A DNA stretch of 64,000 nt from Microcebus murinus (Eukaryota; Chordata; Mammalia; Primates; Cheirogaleidae): the NCBI RefSeq assembly GCF_040939455.1, contig NC_134117.1, forward strand, positions 61,588,501-61,652,500. Reading direction: 5' to 3'. Within the stretch, counting starts at the first letter, position 1. Each line of letters opens with the position of its first letter. The translations under genes and the position numbers were made by a program. The notes beneath the pieces are model-generated. The model was not told the origin of the DNA. It searched no databases and saw only the letters and a program-made list of their open reading frames with translations. This document shows, piece after piece, positions 12,210 through 23,590 of the stretch.

Positions 12210-12505
12210 TTATATTTTGAGACAGTATCTCTTCTGTTTCCCAGACTAGAGTGCAGTGTTGTCATCATAGCTCCCTGCATCCTGAAATTCCTAGGCTCAA
12301 GTGATCCTCTTGCTTCAGCCTCCCAAGTAGCTGGGACTACAGGCACATGCCACCATGCCTGGCTAATTTTTTTGCATTTTTTTCTAGAGATGGGACCTTG
12401 CTATGTTACTAGGCTGGTCTCAAACTCTTGGCCTCAAGCAATCCTCCTGCCTGTGCCTTCCCAAAGTGCTGGGATTATAGATGTGAACCATTGTGCCTGA
12501 CTTAC
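12210..12505 (-). repeat. Alu SINE, older J-type
   Basis: TTTTGAGACAGTATCTCTTC through ATGTGAACCATTGTGCCTGA, without the spacer. It immediately follows the younger Alu. Confidence 0.85.
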
Positions 12506-13360
12506 AAAATATATATTTAATTGACACATAATTGTACATATTTATGGGGGACAGTGTGTTTTGATATGTGCATATAATATGCATAATCAAATTAGGGTTA
12601 TTAACATGTCTATCGCCTCAGACATTTATCATTGGTGGTGAGAACATTCAAATTCCTCTCCTGGCTATTTTGAAATACATATTACTGTGAACAGTAGTCA
12701 CTCTTCAGAGCATTGGAACACTAGAACTTACTCCTCCTATTCAGCTGCAACATTTACCCATCGATCAACCTCCCCTCTCCACTCTGTGCCCCCTTCCCGT
12801 TAGCCTCTCACAACCACTATTCTACTCTCTACTTGTATGAGATAACTTTTTGTGGCTCCACATATCAGTGAGGGCATGCAGCGTTTGTTTGTCTTTGTGT
12901 GCTTGCCTTATGTCACGTGACATAATGTCTTCCATGCTTATCTATGTTGCTGCAGATGACAGAATTTCATTTCTTTCTTTTTTTTTTTTGATAAATAGTA
13001 TTCCATTGGGTGAATATACCACATTTTCTTTATCCATTCATCCATTGATTCCATATTTTGAGTATTGTGAGTGCTACAATAAACATGGTGTGCACATATC
13101 TCTTCAATGTACTGATTTTATTTCTTGTGGATATATTACCCAGTAGTAGGATTCCTGGATCATATGGTAGTTCTACTTTTAATTTTGATGTTTTTGAGGA
13201 ACCTCTATACTCTTGCTCCATAGTGGACTGTAGTAATTTACGTTCTTCACCAACAGCATATCAAACTGATGTTTCACTCCATGATATTCCTCATATTTGA
13301 CTCTGGTTCCAGATCAAAATGGAGCTGAAAAATTCCTATCACCTAGTATTTCCTTGTTAA
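12506..13360 (-). repeat. L1 LINE, minus orientation
   Basis: L1 3' end region in reverse: the minus frame at 13030-13221 gives VELPYDPGILLLGNIS, typical of the L1 ORF2 C-terminus. Old and broken. Confidence 0.8.
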
Positions 13361-13486
13361 AAAAATTGTGCTTTTTAGAGAGAGGGTCTCTCTCTGTTTC
13401 CCAGGGCTCAAGTGATCCTCCCACCTCGGCCTCCCAAAGTTCTGGGATTATAGGCATGAGCCACCATGTCCATGTCCGGCCATTAT
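13361..13486 (-). repeat. Alu left-monomer fragment
   Basis: TTTTAGAGAGAGGGTCTCTC ... CCTCGGCCTCCCAAAGTTCT ... GCATGAGCCACC, about 125 bp, with no second arm. Confidence 0.75.
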
Positions 13487-13499
13487 TAATTTAGAGTAT

Positions 13500-13968
13500 A
13501 CGCCTTCTACTTAGGAAAAGAAAGCAAAGGGTAAGACAGCCTCAGCGGGCCCTTCAGGAGGTATTCCAGAAGGTCAGCATTGTTACCATAGGAGACTACA
13601 GCTCCATGTGTCACTGCCGCTGAAGACCTTCCAGTGGGACAAGATGTGGAGGTAGAAGATAGTGATATTGACAGTCCTGGCCCTGTGTAGGCCTAGACTA
13701 ATGTGTGTGTTTGTGTCTTCGTTTTTAACAAAAAAGTTTAAAAAAAATTAAAAGCTTATAAAGAAAAAAAATTTTTGTATAACTGTACAAGGTGTGTTTT
13801 AAGCTAAGTGTTACTACAAAAGAGTAAAGTTTAAAAAGTTAAAGTTTATGAAGAAGTTACAGTAAGCCAAGGTTAATTAATTGAAGAAAGTTTCAAATTA
13901 GCCAAAGTGTACAGTATTTATAGAGTCTACAGTAGTGTACAGTAATGTCCTGTGTCAGGTTTCAGTGT
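13500..13968 (+). mobile_element. Tigger1-type DNA transposon fragment
   Basis: Matches the transposase 3' end and 3' non-coding region of Tigger1 as I recall it: GATAGTGATATTGACAGTCC, CTGTGTAGGCCTAGACTAAT, TAAGCTAAGTGTTACTAC, and GTCTACAGTAGTGTACAGTA. It stops at the following LTR-like sequence; the terminal inverted repeat was not found. Confidence 0.75.
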
Positions 13969-13969
13969 G

Positions 13970-14795
13970 AAAATGTCAGTTCTTGGCATGCTCATGGCCA
14001 AAGAATGACCAGACAAGCCAAAGTTAGGCGAACATGAAAATGAGGTTTATTGAGGAGAGAAAGATAGGGTTATAGGGCAAGAGCAAGACACAGGTTTATA
14101 GAGCATGATACATACGCCATGGGTGACGACCAGACACATTGTCCCGCAAAGGAAGCGTTTGACACGGATTCCAAGTTGCCATCAGTCCCTCCAACATGGG
14201 ACGAGACCAGCGCCAGGAAAGGTCCATCCTGGCACTGAAGGATAATCACATCCTAGACGCAGGATGATTGATCAGTGATGCTGGAAGACAAAGGTGTTAA
14301 TCAAAAGGGAGAACCAGGAAAGTTGTCAAACTCAAAAGGGAGTCACATGTGTTAAACAAAAACAAAAAACCTGACAAATTGGGCTGAGGGAGCCTATGAA
14401 GAGAGGGTTCTCCTGCTTGCATACGTAATCACAAAAACTATCACAAAAGTTTTCGCAAAAACCAGAAACTTGCACAAAGGCCACTGCAAAGCTTACACAA
14501 AAAATACTTCTGCAAGAACGTCTGCCCAGCAACTGCCTGTTTAACACCACTTTGGTTTCACCCACGTTATTGATCTTTGTAGACAATAATAGTGAGCTCA
14601 AACATATCGGAAATCCTCCTCATTTTTACCCTAAAGACTACTTTATCTCCCTGAATTCGCGCATAGTTGACTATGGCATGCATATTCCCATTGCAATGCT
14701 CTATTCCTGAATAAACAGTTTTCTTTTAGATAGCCTTTCTGTTTGTTATTTAGGTAGACTCATGTTACAAGAAAGTAACACTAAGGCTGTTTTGG
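13970..14795 (+). repeat. LTR-like sequence, unassigned
   Basis: A block of about 0.8 kb with a promoter/poly(A) layout. It ends in AATAAA (about 14711) followed by TTTTCTTTTAGATAGCCTTT and GTTATTTAGGTAGACTCATG, as at the 3' end of an LTR. Purine-rich internal sequence with repeated ACAAAA motifs. I could not name the family; no viral coding region is visible. Confidence 0.4.
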
Positions 14796-15060
14796 GAATT
14801 CTTGGAGATAGTGCATGTAGGGACTGGGCACAGTGTCTGATACAAGAAGTACTCAGTAAACGTCGCTCTCTGTAGGAAGGGGTTGCTCAGTCCTTAGCCA
14901 CTCCTGAGAAAGTACATTCCAATGAAAACCTAATTCCCTGAGACCATCCACACGGCTGTGCCCAGTGAGAATGTGGCAGTGACAGCCCCTGCCCCGTTCT
15001 CTGCACTCATGGAAAGAGGGGAGATGGCCAACAAGCCTCCTGGGGGACAGGGGTCATTCT
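14796..15060. other. Start of GC-rich intergenic block
   Basis: Base composition changes from A/T-rich repeats to G/C-rich sequence here. No feature recognised. Confidence 0.4.
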
Positions 15061-15064
15061 GGGT

Positions 15065-15253
15065 TCAGCAGATGGCCCTGGAATCAAAGACGTCATGGAA
15101 CATAATATAATCAGATCCAATGAGTGTATCGAGGGCCAGGTGAGGAGGCTGCCGGAAGTCCAGCTGTGCCCAGGAGCTCGTGGGGAGGAGCCCTCCCACG
15201 TCAGCGCTGAGGCCGCTGCACTGTGGACAGGCCACGCCCTGTGGTAGAAGCAC
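15065..15253 (-). other. Candidate minus-strand exon, unidentified
   Basis: A 62-codon open frame on the minus strand with protein-like composition, including LPTSSWAQLDFRQPPHLALD and SDYIMFHDVFDSR, ending in TGA. A possible acceptor (TTCTACCACAG) lies just upstream on that strand, and a possible donor-like break follows FDSR. I do not recognise the family. It may be chance. Confidence 0.25.
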
Positions 15254-15309
15254 CCCTCCTGCCTGACAGATGCCAAATTATAGGAGATTTTGTAAAAAGT
15301 GTTAAGCCC

Positions 15310-15440
15310 TTCCACCTGCTCGACACCTGCAACGGTGCCTACTGCAACCACTGTTTTGGCTCCATTTTGCAGTAGAGAAAACAGAGGCTCAGAGCAGAAC
15401 ACTCCTCTGGTCAAGGTGACACACAACGTGTGCCTGAGCC
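15310..15440. repeat. MIR SINE fragment
   Basis: MIR core-like sequence: TCCATTTTGCAGTAGAGAAA, ACAGAGGCTCAGAGCAG and CAAGGTGACACACAACGTG. Diverged. Confidence 0.55.
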
Positions 15441-17763
15441 GGGGTTCCAGGGCCCAGGCCTGGCGGCTGGCATCCTCTCTCAATCCAGGGCAAATACCCC
15501 GGCCTGGGCAAGCTACTGGTACACCCGGCCAGGCCCAGAGCCCGGGCTGCTGCCACTTGGCAGGAGCAGACACACGGGCTGGGGGGCCTCAGCGCTCCAG
15601 GGAAGGGAGAGCTGGGAACAGGGTGGGCAGGTGCAGCTGAGACGCAGACCCAGCCCCCAACCCAGCCTCAGCCGGGTCAAGCCCTGATCTGGGACGCTCT
15701 TGTGGCCCTGGGGGATTTACTCCTCCCCACTCTGCAGATGAAGGGAGGGGTGGCCAGGCTCTGAGTCAGGTCCTCCTTCCACCTGTCCTCACCGCTGTCA
15801 CCCACAGTGTCCACAGGGAATGGGCAGCACGCACTGGAGTCTTTTCTGGCTGTGGAGAAAGCCGGCGTTGTGTGGGGAATGTGTGACTCAGCAGTACCAA
15901 GAGGACAACTTTCCAACAAGGTTGTTTTTGCCAAACTTGAGTGTGCAATGACATGGTCTTGCCCCTTCGCATTCAGAAAGCCAGTTCCACGAATAAGCAC
16001 TTGGCAGGCTTCTGCAGGGGCGACAGCCAGAAGTCTGAGTGAGGACGGGTGGAGCGCTGTGGCATGCGCGCCTCGCCCTTCCCGCCGGTCCACCCAATAC
16101 CGATGGCCAGGGCGCTCCTGCAAGGGAGAAGCTGTGCCTCTACCAACATGTGTGTCCACCAGGCCGAGTCCTCATCTGGTGTCACTGAGGGTGCATGAGG
16201 AGGCGGCTGGGCCTTGAGCACTCAGAGGACCCTCCCTGGCCCAAGGAGCCGTGAAAGGCACCTGCACAGGGGCCGACTGAGCCAGGCCTTCCCCACCCTG
16301 GGGTCCCACGGTGCACCCTCAGGCCAGAGGGCAGCAGGCCAGGCCCTCCCTCTTGTAAGGCGTCAGAGGAGCTAGGACAAGGCGACAGAAGACACCCTGT
16401 CTCCTGCCTGAGCTGGGCACCCGGGCCTGATGTCTGCTGGGCTGCTGCCCATGTGGGGGTCTACCCTTCTTTCTTTCTGTGTGCCTGTGGCAGGCTGGAG
16501 ACCCCAGGGGCAGGGCCAGGACTCAGTGTGGCAGGTGAGACACCCAGGACACTGCTCAGGAGAACCCATCCCAGAACAAGTGCTGTCTTGGCTGAGCTTC
16601 CAGAGACCTACAGATGATTCCTGCTCCCCTGCCTCTTCCTGGCCCACCGCACCGCCCCCCACCACGCTGGGGTTCAGCAAGCACTTCTCCCCAAGCGGGG
16701 CTCCTGTCCCTCAGGCAAGTCGCACAGAGAAACGGGACGTAGTGAGAGGGCTGGCCCAGGAGCCCGGAGGCTTCCCGCAGGACTCCAGGTTGCTCCAGGG
16801 CACTGGGCTCTGCCCGTCCAGGGGGTGGCTCATTCCTACCCCTGATGGGGCCAAAGGCACCCCAGGTGCTCCCCAAGGAGCACTGCCTCTGGATCCTGCA
16901 TGGTCCCAGCCTGGGCCAGGTGCTTCTGGGCCTCCTCAAGTGGGAACTTTCAATCCGAACACACTATCAGACAGCGGGAGTTTATAGGTCCACAGCGATG
17001 ACTGTTGTTGCATCAACAATTAGGACTTGTTTTCTCTTCTAGACGAAAAGTCCATAGAAGCTGTAACATCTTCAAATGTGTCACTGCACGGGAACGGCAG
17101 TCTCTGAGGCCGACCCTAGGTCCGGCCTTGTGGCACCTGTCCTAACTCAGAAATGCCCAAGCGTTGGTGGTTCCTGACCATTTGCTGGTCATCACTCCTG
17201 CAGGTCAGGCACGATGTTGGGGGCATGGCAGGATGAAAACAAACGGTCTGAAAGAGCTCACATACCTGTAAAGACCTCACACACCGGTATGGGGCTAGTG
17301 CACCTGTGAAGAGCTCACACACCTGTGTAGGGCTCCCACACCCACATGGGATCACATGCATGTGTGGAGCTGCTGCAGGCGTGTGGCCTCACACCATCCA
17401 CAGGGCAGTTGCTGTGCCCTAGGTGCATCCTCCCTCAGCCTCGCACCCTCCCCAGGAGGCAGAGCCCACTGACCCCTTACAGACAGGGAGGCAGAGACAG
17501 GAGGTCAGTCACCTGCTGGCCACAGTGGATGGCTGCGTGAGTAGTGGGGTTGGCAGCGAAGTGACATCTCGGCCAGGATGCATGTGGCCCACGGAGGCCA
17601 GCCCAGACCACGCCTGGGAGCAGCCAGGCCCACTGCCCTGGGAAGAGGAACGCCCCCGTACCTCTGCCGGCGCCTCCTGACGGTGTGCAGCAGGTGGGGA
17701 GCAACGTTGGCCCTGTGGAGACGCAGCAGCTGGGTCACCCCCCTCGTCCCCTGACTTCCCCAG
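15441..17763. other. GC-rich intergenic sequence
   Basis: High G/C with many long but unconvincing open frames in several phases on both strands. A MIR-like stretch (TTACAGACAGGGAGGCAGAG) lies near 17477. No gene was recognised before the regucalcin-like exon. Confidence 0.4.
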
Positions 17764-17946
17764 GAAACTGTGTCGGCTCTGTGGCCCTGTGCTGGAAGGG
17801 GACCTATGTGGTGGCCGCCAGCACCCGCCTTGGCTTCCTGGACTGGGGGACGCAGCAGGTGCAGTGGGTGACCTGGCTGGTTAGGGTCAGGCCCCATAAC
17901 GGGTTCCACAATGGAAAGGGGGACCCCACTGGGAGGTTTATGACAG
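17764..17946 (+). pseudogene. Orphan regucalcin/SMP30-like exon
   Basis: 183 nt between a good acceptor (CTTCCCCAG) and donor (GTGAGC), phase 1 on both sides. The open frame gives VGSVALCWKGTYVV, GFLDWGTQQVQWV and HNGFHNGKGDPTGRFMTG. It aligns without gaps to residues about 54-115 of regucalcin (SVALRQSGGYVA, NNRFNDGKVDPAGRY), with the same 62-residue length. Regucalcin is a six-bladed beta-propeller gluconolactonase. The substrate-contact Arg101 and Asn103 are Gly and His here. No other regucalcin exon was found nearby, so it is an exon remnant or part of an undetected diverged paralogue. Confidence 0.65.
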
Positions 17947-19805
17947 GTGAGCTTCCTAAAGGTGAGGGTGTGGCCTCGGCCCTCTGAGGCTTGGGTCAGT
18001 GGAGACATGAGAAGGCCGGTAGTTCTATGCTCACAGCAGGTGCGGGCAGAGCTGGGGGCTGTATGACGCTGTCCCCTCATTCCTGGAGGAAGGAGTGGGG
18101 ACGAGCAGGCCACGCCCTGCCGTGCACTGCCCTCCTCGGGCTGGGCCGCCATTCTGGCAGGTTTCCTTCAATGCCAAACCCAACTTTTCCCCCCTTATGC
18201 CCCCTTAGTTCCCAGCTATCCACAGACAGGGCCGCGGCCTCCCCCTGGGAGCGTCAAATCCACCAGCATGTGGCAGTGGCCCAGAGCGTCTTTCCGAAGG
18301 CGTTCCATGTTTTGTGAGGGCTTCATGTTTGCCCTGGGTGTTATGGGGTGGGATTCAAAAGTTTACGTGGTGCTGCATTTGGCAACTCACAGAAATAACC
18401 ATTTTATACGAATACACTATCCATTACACTAGCATTTCAAACAACAGAAATATGACGCTAACGTCATAGATACTTGTACCACCTTTCACATTGAAAGGTA
18501 GTTTTAATCATCTCTGTATGCCTACCTGCATTCTAGGTCGATCATGCCTCAACAGACACATTGTGAGTGAACAGCTCCTCAATTCAAAATAACTCCATTC
18601 CCCCTAAACTTTCCAACTAATTATTGTAAATCTGTGGTGAGAGGTTTTGCCTGAATTATCTACGTATTTGCTTTAATTCTTTACTTCCATTTGGAGAAGC
18701 AGACATGGTCTCCAGTCTAAATATCTTTTGATAAAAATGAAGAACTTTTCTTCAAAATTCCTTTAGAGAAAACTCTTATGGGGATGGATTAGAGAAAACT
18801 GATGGGCAGTGGGGGGTGCATTGAGGAGGAATGGGGTGTCTGGCAAGGAGAAATTCAAACAGTCACTAGGTTTAGCAAAACTTTAAGTGGTCCCCGTGTC
18901 AAGTAGTACATACTCAGTGGTTAGAGAGTGTGATGATTAATATTCCAGATCCTAAACATTTATCCAGTGAAGCATCTATTCACAGTTCATTCGGATTCGG
19001 TGACTGAGACTACCTTAAAAGCACGGATGTCCTCAGTGACAATTCGCATCCTAGCTGCAGAGTCTGGGGAAGTTCCCTGCAAGCTGTCTGTGGGACCACT
19101 AGTCCCAGTGGACACATCCAGAGCACACATGGGAGAAGCATTTTTCTTTCTTTGTGGCCTCTGTCTTAATGCAAAAGTAAAACATCCAATCACCTCAGCC
19201 CCCAATGCATTTTCTTTTGGATTGTTTTGGGGAGTGGCCAATTAGTAGAGTTAGAGCTAAGTGGTGGGTGGGAAACAAGGGGGAGAGGGCAGAGACTTCC
19301 CCAGAGGTGTGAAACAAGATCCAAAAGTGCTGCAAAGTGTCCCGTGGGCAGAGGGAGAAAACTCAGGGGCCTCCAGATTCACTTGTTTCCTTAGATGAAT
19401 TCAAAAAGTACAACTGTCAGGTTTTCTAAAATGCACAGGCAAGCCAACAGTGTTCAACTTCTGCACCTTGCTCTCAAGCAGCTTAGGGACTCTAGGATTA
19501 TTATCTAATTGGTCTATTGGCCAGGAAGGAAGCGATTTAAGGCCAAGAAGCCAAGAAGAAGATTTCAAGCCCAAGGAAGTGGAGCTTAAATGTTCTCCAT
19601 AGGAACATGGCCATGTAACCCTGCCCACCCAGGCTTGGAAATTGCAGCCAACCAAACTGAACCCTGGGATCTGGGCAGCTCAGGAAGAGCTGGCTGCTGG
19701 CGGAACCTGCTGCATCTGCAGATAAAACCCTTCACTCAGCTGGTCTGGGCTCCCCTCAATCATCCCCTCCCACCCCCCAGCCGCTTGCCTAGGAGAAGAA
19801 CATTT
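17947..19805. other. Intergenic sequence, unassigned
   Basis: G/C-rich to about 18300, then A/T-richer. I looked for further regucalcin-like exons and saw none. There is no confident repeat. Confidence 0.4.
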
Positions 19806-19892
19806 AATGTCTGCAGCTCTGTACAATGCTTGGAACAAAAAAAGAAAAAAGAAAGAAGTAAAAAATAATTTTAAACAATGTCTGCAGCTCTG
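19806..19892 (+). repeat. Short A-rich insert between 16-bp direct repeats
   Basis: AATGTCTGCAGCTCTG occurs at 19806-19821 and again, perfectly, at 19877-19892. The 55 bp between is TACAATGCTTGGAAC followed by an A-rich tail. This is the layout of a severely 5'-truncated retroposed insert with its target-site duplication. Confidence 0.65.
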
Positions 19893-22200
19893 AGGAGCCG
19901 GATTCGGGGCAAAAGGGGAACTGGGCGCCCCAGCAGCAAGCAACCCTAGCTACTGTGCACCCTCTCTGACACCCTTTCAACTCACCCTTTACCTAAGGAG
20001 TTCACCTCCTCCCCCTGGGCCCAGGCTCCCTACCCCTCCTTGCGGAGCTACCTCTGGGGGCTGAGGCACTGCTTTATAACAGTCTCAAGAGGACCAGGCA
20101 GCCCGGACCGCACGCGTGCTTCCTCCGGAGGGCGGGAGTCTTGGGCCACCGAGAGTTTGTGGAGGGCACCTATGGGGTGACTACTGGGCACCCGCACCTC
20201 GCCAGGGAGCAGCCACAGGAAGAGGGACAAAGAGCCCCGTCCCCAAGACTAAGCCCCTTTAGCCCAGATGGGCCAGAGCACCCGGGGTCGTGGCACCTCC
20301 TTCTCCCCAGGCAATTGCAAAAGCTGCACAGAAAGCACTGGGGAGCTCTGGTTTGTGGATCCCAGGGGCTTCCAGTCATTAGGCGACACCATCTGACTCA
20401 GGACTGAGCATGATAGCCACAGTCTCAGGAAGTGCTTCGCCTGACCTCACCTCCCTCCATCCCCAGGCTGCCCGCCCCTGTGCTCCACCTGGCCATCCAA
20501 GGGATGCAGGGCCCCCCAGGCTCTGCGTCTCAGACATGGGGGGACTCCACCACCAGCGAAGACCCTGAGGTGGCCGGGGGGACTGTGCTCCCTCACTCTG
20601 GTAGCCTGTCAAGTCCTGGTGGCCTGGCCAGGGGAATTGGGCTGGGCAAGTGCCCGCGCCGCACCCGCCTCTGGAATTGCTGCTGCTTGGCCTGTGGGCC
20701 GCGTCCTCTCTTCTGAGGCGCCAGGGCAGCACGTGGTCACTGGGCTGGAGCTGACAGCTGCCTGGCGCCTTAGTCACCTGTGCTCATCCCGCCTCCCTCA
20801 GCAGCAGCGCCTCTACCGCCACTGCAGCCACTTTGCCTCCACTGCCCCCATCTGCTCAACACCTTTTCTGGGATCAGGTGAAGGGGCTGGAGAAGCAGGC
20901 CATGGCTGGTGCCGGGGCCGGTGTGCTGCCAGGGCTGCTGTGGCTTAGGCTGCCACCATTGCCACTGCCAAGCCCTGAAGTCCAGCAACTGCCAAAAAGA
21001 AGGAGGCAGGAGGAGGCAGAGACAGGTGGCTCTCCTGGGGGCTGGGAGGTGGCTGTGGAGGAGGAGGAGGGGAAGGGAAGGGCAAGGAAAAGAAGGCTTG
21101 GGGTTGTAGAGCCTCTTCTCTGTGTTTGGGAGTTGAGGGCACTGGGAACACTTGGAAGGTGACTTGGAAAAGGAAGAGACTGGAAATGAATTTGCGTCCC
21201 TTGAAAAGTTAGACAGGGGAAGAAATTCCTCCTCCTTTCCTGAGAGAGAGAGAGACAGAGAGAGACCACGCGCTCTAGCAAGCACCTTGGCCAGTTGGAA
21301 AGTAAAGAGAGGATGAGGAGATTCCCCCAGGATAGGGTCAGGCAGCCCTGAGCACAAGCAAAGGACAGAGCAGTGGGTGTCACTGGGCCTCCCAGGGTGG
21401 CGGGAGCAAGAGGCAAAGGCACAGCAGAGTCTGAGGGGAACAGGCCACTGGCTCCTGTGTCCTGCACGGAGCTCCTGCTCCTGCCAGGGCTGGAAGTTTC
21501 CTGAGTTCCTGCCCCAGGACTCAAGTGGGATGAGTGTGTGTGCTTGGCAAGGGGGTGGCGGCTGGGTGGGGGTGGGGAGTGCCCACCTCTCATCTTGGGC
21601 AGATGAAGGGGAGGGACTGAGCTTGGAGAAAAGGAGAAGGAGGAGGGAGGCCAGGCTGACCCCAAGCCAAGGCGACTGGCCAAGGCACAGAGGCAGCATG
21701 TGACATGGTCCGGAGGGTCAGCTGAACATTTTCAACTCTCCTAAGCAAGCAAGCAAGCATAATGCAGAGGCTGATGGCTGGTTATTGGCTACCTGTGGTC
21801 TCTAGGCCCTAACACACGGGCAATATGACCGCCTCGGTGCAATGTTGACTGCACCTGGGAGCGCTTGTGTGCCACCCTGAGCCTCCCCCATGCTCCTGTC
21901 CAGAGACGGGATTAAAGAGACAGGCCAAGGATCTGGGGCCAACTCCCCTCTGGCCTGGCCCGACCAATCGCCTGAGGGCACCCCTGGGCAGTAGTCCTAA
22001 AAGGTGGAAAGGCAACTCTCCCAGAGCCACCTTTCGGGGATCAGCCACTACCTGGGCCTCCACGTGGGAAGGCTGCAGGAGTCTGCAGGAGCCAGACTGC
22101 GGGAGTCTGGCTGCACCCACGGCAGCACTCTAGTTTCCTGAGAGAGGGAAGGGACTGCAGAGGAGTAGGGACGGCCCCTGACAGCCCTGCTGGGTCTCAG
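19893..22200. other. GC-rich intergenic sequence with purine-rich tracts
   Basis: Contains purine tracts (GAGGAGGAGGAGGGGAAGG near 21058; a GA-repeat near 21242-21266). These create long minus-strand frames (20770-21699) that look like composition artefacts, being rich in Pro, Ser and Leu. No exon was recognised. Confidence 0.4.
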
Positions 22201-22224
22201 AATGCCTTTCCCACAGAGCATGCT

Positions 22225-22385
22225 GCCACAACTCATGCACGTGTAAACACGCACACAAGTGTAAACACACACACTTGCACACAGATACACGTGCACACGC
22301 ACCAACACAGACGCACTCGCAAACACGGGCACATTCACTACACACGTACACACAGGCACGTGCAACGTGCACACGCACACGGGGC
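22225..22385. repeat. Degenerate (CA)n-rich repeat
   Basis: Imperfect ACAC/GCACAC repeats interrupted by CG dinucleotides (CACGCACACAAGTGTAAAC and similar). Confidence 0.85.
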
Positions 22386-22899
22386 GCGCCAGGGGCTTCA
22401 GGGAGCTTTTCCCGGGTTGAGGCGCCATGCTGTGAAAGGGAGGTAGCAGGTCCTGACCCCACAGTTGCACCAACTGCCCAACTGCCCTTCAGTTCACCTG
22501 CATCTAACCTTCTCCCTGAGAACTGCCTTTCTGCCAAGCCCTGACTGTGTAGCCCGGGCTGTTTCTGAGATGTGTGAACACGCTAATGGCCACAGTCCCT
22601 GGTAAAAGGCGGAGTACATTTTAATATGAACGTCTTTCATCCTTGAATAACACAAAGCTCTGAAAGAATTAGGTTTAGGTTTTCACATATCAACCCAAAA
22701 ATATTTTGGACTAACTCCAAAATAAAAACATTCACCTGGAGAGGAAATTTTTCCCCCAAATAGAGACCACCTAGAAATAGAAGCGCTACTTCACAGCCCT
22801 AAGCGGGACTTGGGCACCGCCAGGCTCCCCTGTGCACGGGGAGGAAGCTCAGGGAAACGCCTGCTTAGGCGGGTGGCGCTGATGTGGTAGAGCTGCCAC

Positions 22900-23400
22900 T
22901 TTACATCCATTTCCAGCTGCCCTGGACAGAGCTGGGACACGTGACTGAACGTTGAGTCCTCTGCGGGTCCCCAGTTTTCTCCTGGGTCCAAATTTAGCTG
23001 TGGTGGAGAGCCAGAGCTGCCATCCTTTGCGCCAGAGCCCAGCAGCTGACTGGGAGGGAGGCATCTGACAGGAACCAAAGGTTTTCTGTCAGGGCTTGGC
23101 TGACAGGATGGCTTCCCGCATGCGCGACCGGGGGCGTGGCCTCGAGGTCAGTGGAGCAGGTGTGCTCACGTGAGAGCATGTTGGCAAAGGGGCGGGGCAA
23201 GCAGCTCCCTAAAACAGTCAGTAACCGCAGGGGCGGAGCCAGTGTCTGATTGACAGTCGAGAGGCCAATGAGAGAAGGCAGGCCACACCAAGGAACCTGT
23301 CAGTTAAACTGTCAGGGCACCTGGGAAATCTAACGGGTTTTGCCTGTCAGGTTCCTAACTTGGCTGTGCTAGGCCTAGCGCTCTCAAAACTGACCTTTTC
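22900..23400 (+). promoter_or_regulatory. Promoter-like block with TGACAG motif cluster
   Basis: Holds two CACGTG E-boxes (22938, 23167), an NRF1-like CGCATGCGCG (23117), GC boxes (GGGGCGTGGC at 23131, GGGGCGGGGC at 23189, GGGGCGGAGC near 23230), a CCAAT box at 23264, and seven TGACAG/CTGTCA hexamers between 23066 and 23349. A strong donor (GCGCTG|GTGAGC) lies at 23466. It is 5.1 kb upstream of the first visible MROH coding exon, which needs an upstream non-coding exon, so it is a candidate promoter for that gene. The link is inference. Confidence 0.45.
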
Positions 23401-23465
23401 TGGCGGTCTTAGAACCCATTCGTGGACTGTCTCCTCCGTCGTCTGTACGTTTCTCCACAGGCGCT

Positions 23466-23590
23466 GGTGAGCACTATTACCACGTCCATTTCACAGGTGC
23501 GGCAGCTGAGGCTTAGAGGTAGGAAGCTCAGCAAGGCCACAGCTGGGATCCCACTCTTGGCACCTGACCCCAGAGCCCATCCTGTCCAGC
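23466..23590 (+). repeat. MIR SINE fragment
   Basis: TATTACCACGTCCATTTCAC, GTGCGGCAGCTGAGGCTTAG, CACAGCTGGGATCCCACTC and a terminal GACCCCAGAGCCC match the MIR core in order. Confidence 0.75.

Noticed and set aside
16430..16530. Possible upstream regucalcin exon before the 17764 exon
   Set aside because: A Trp-containing frame ending at a GTGAGA donor looked suggestive, but conserved GESPVWEE-type residues are absent and the alignment is no better than chance.
20770..21699. 309-codon minus-strand open frame
   Set aside because: Lies opposite G/A-rich tracts, is Ser/Pro/Leu-rich, overlaps another long frame of different phase, and shows no domain. Composition artefact.
22225..22544. His/Thr-rich frame and its Cys/Val-rich complement
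   Set aside because: Product of the degenerate (CA)n repeat.
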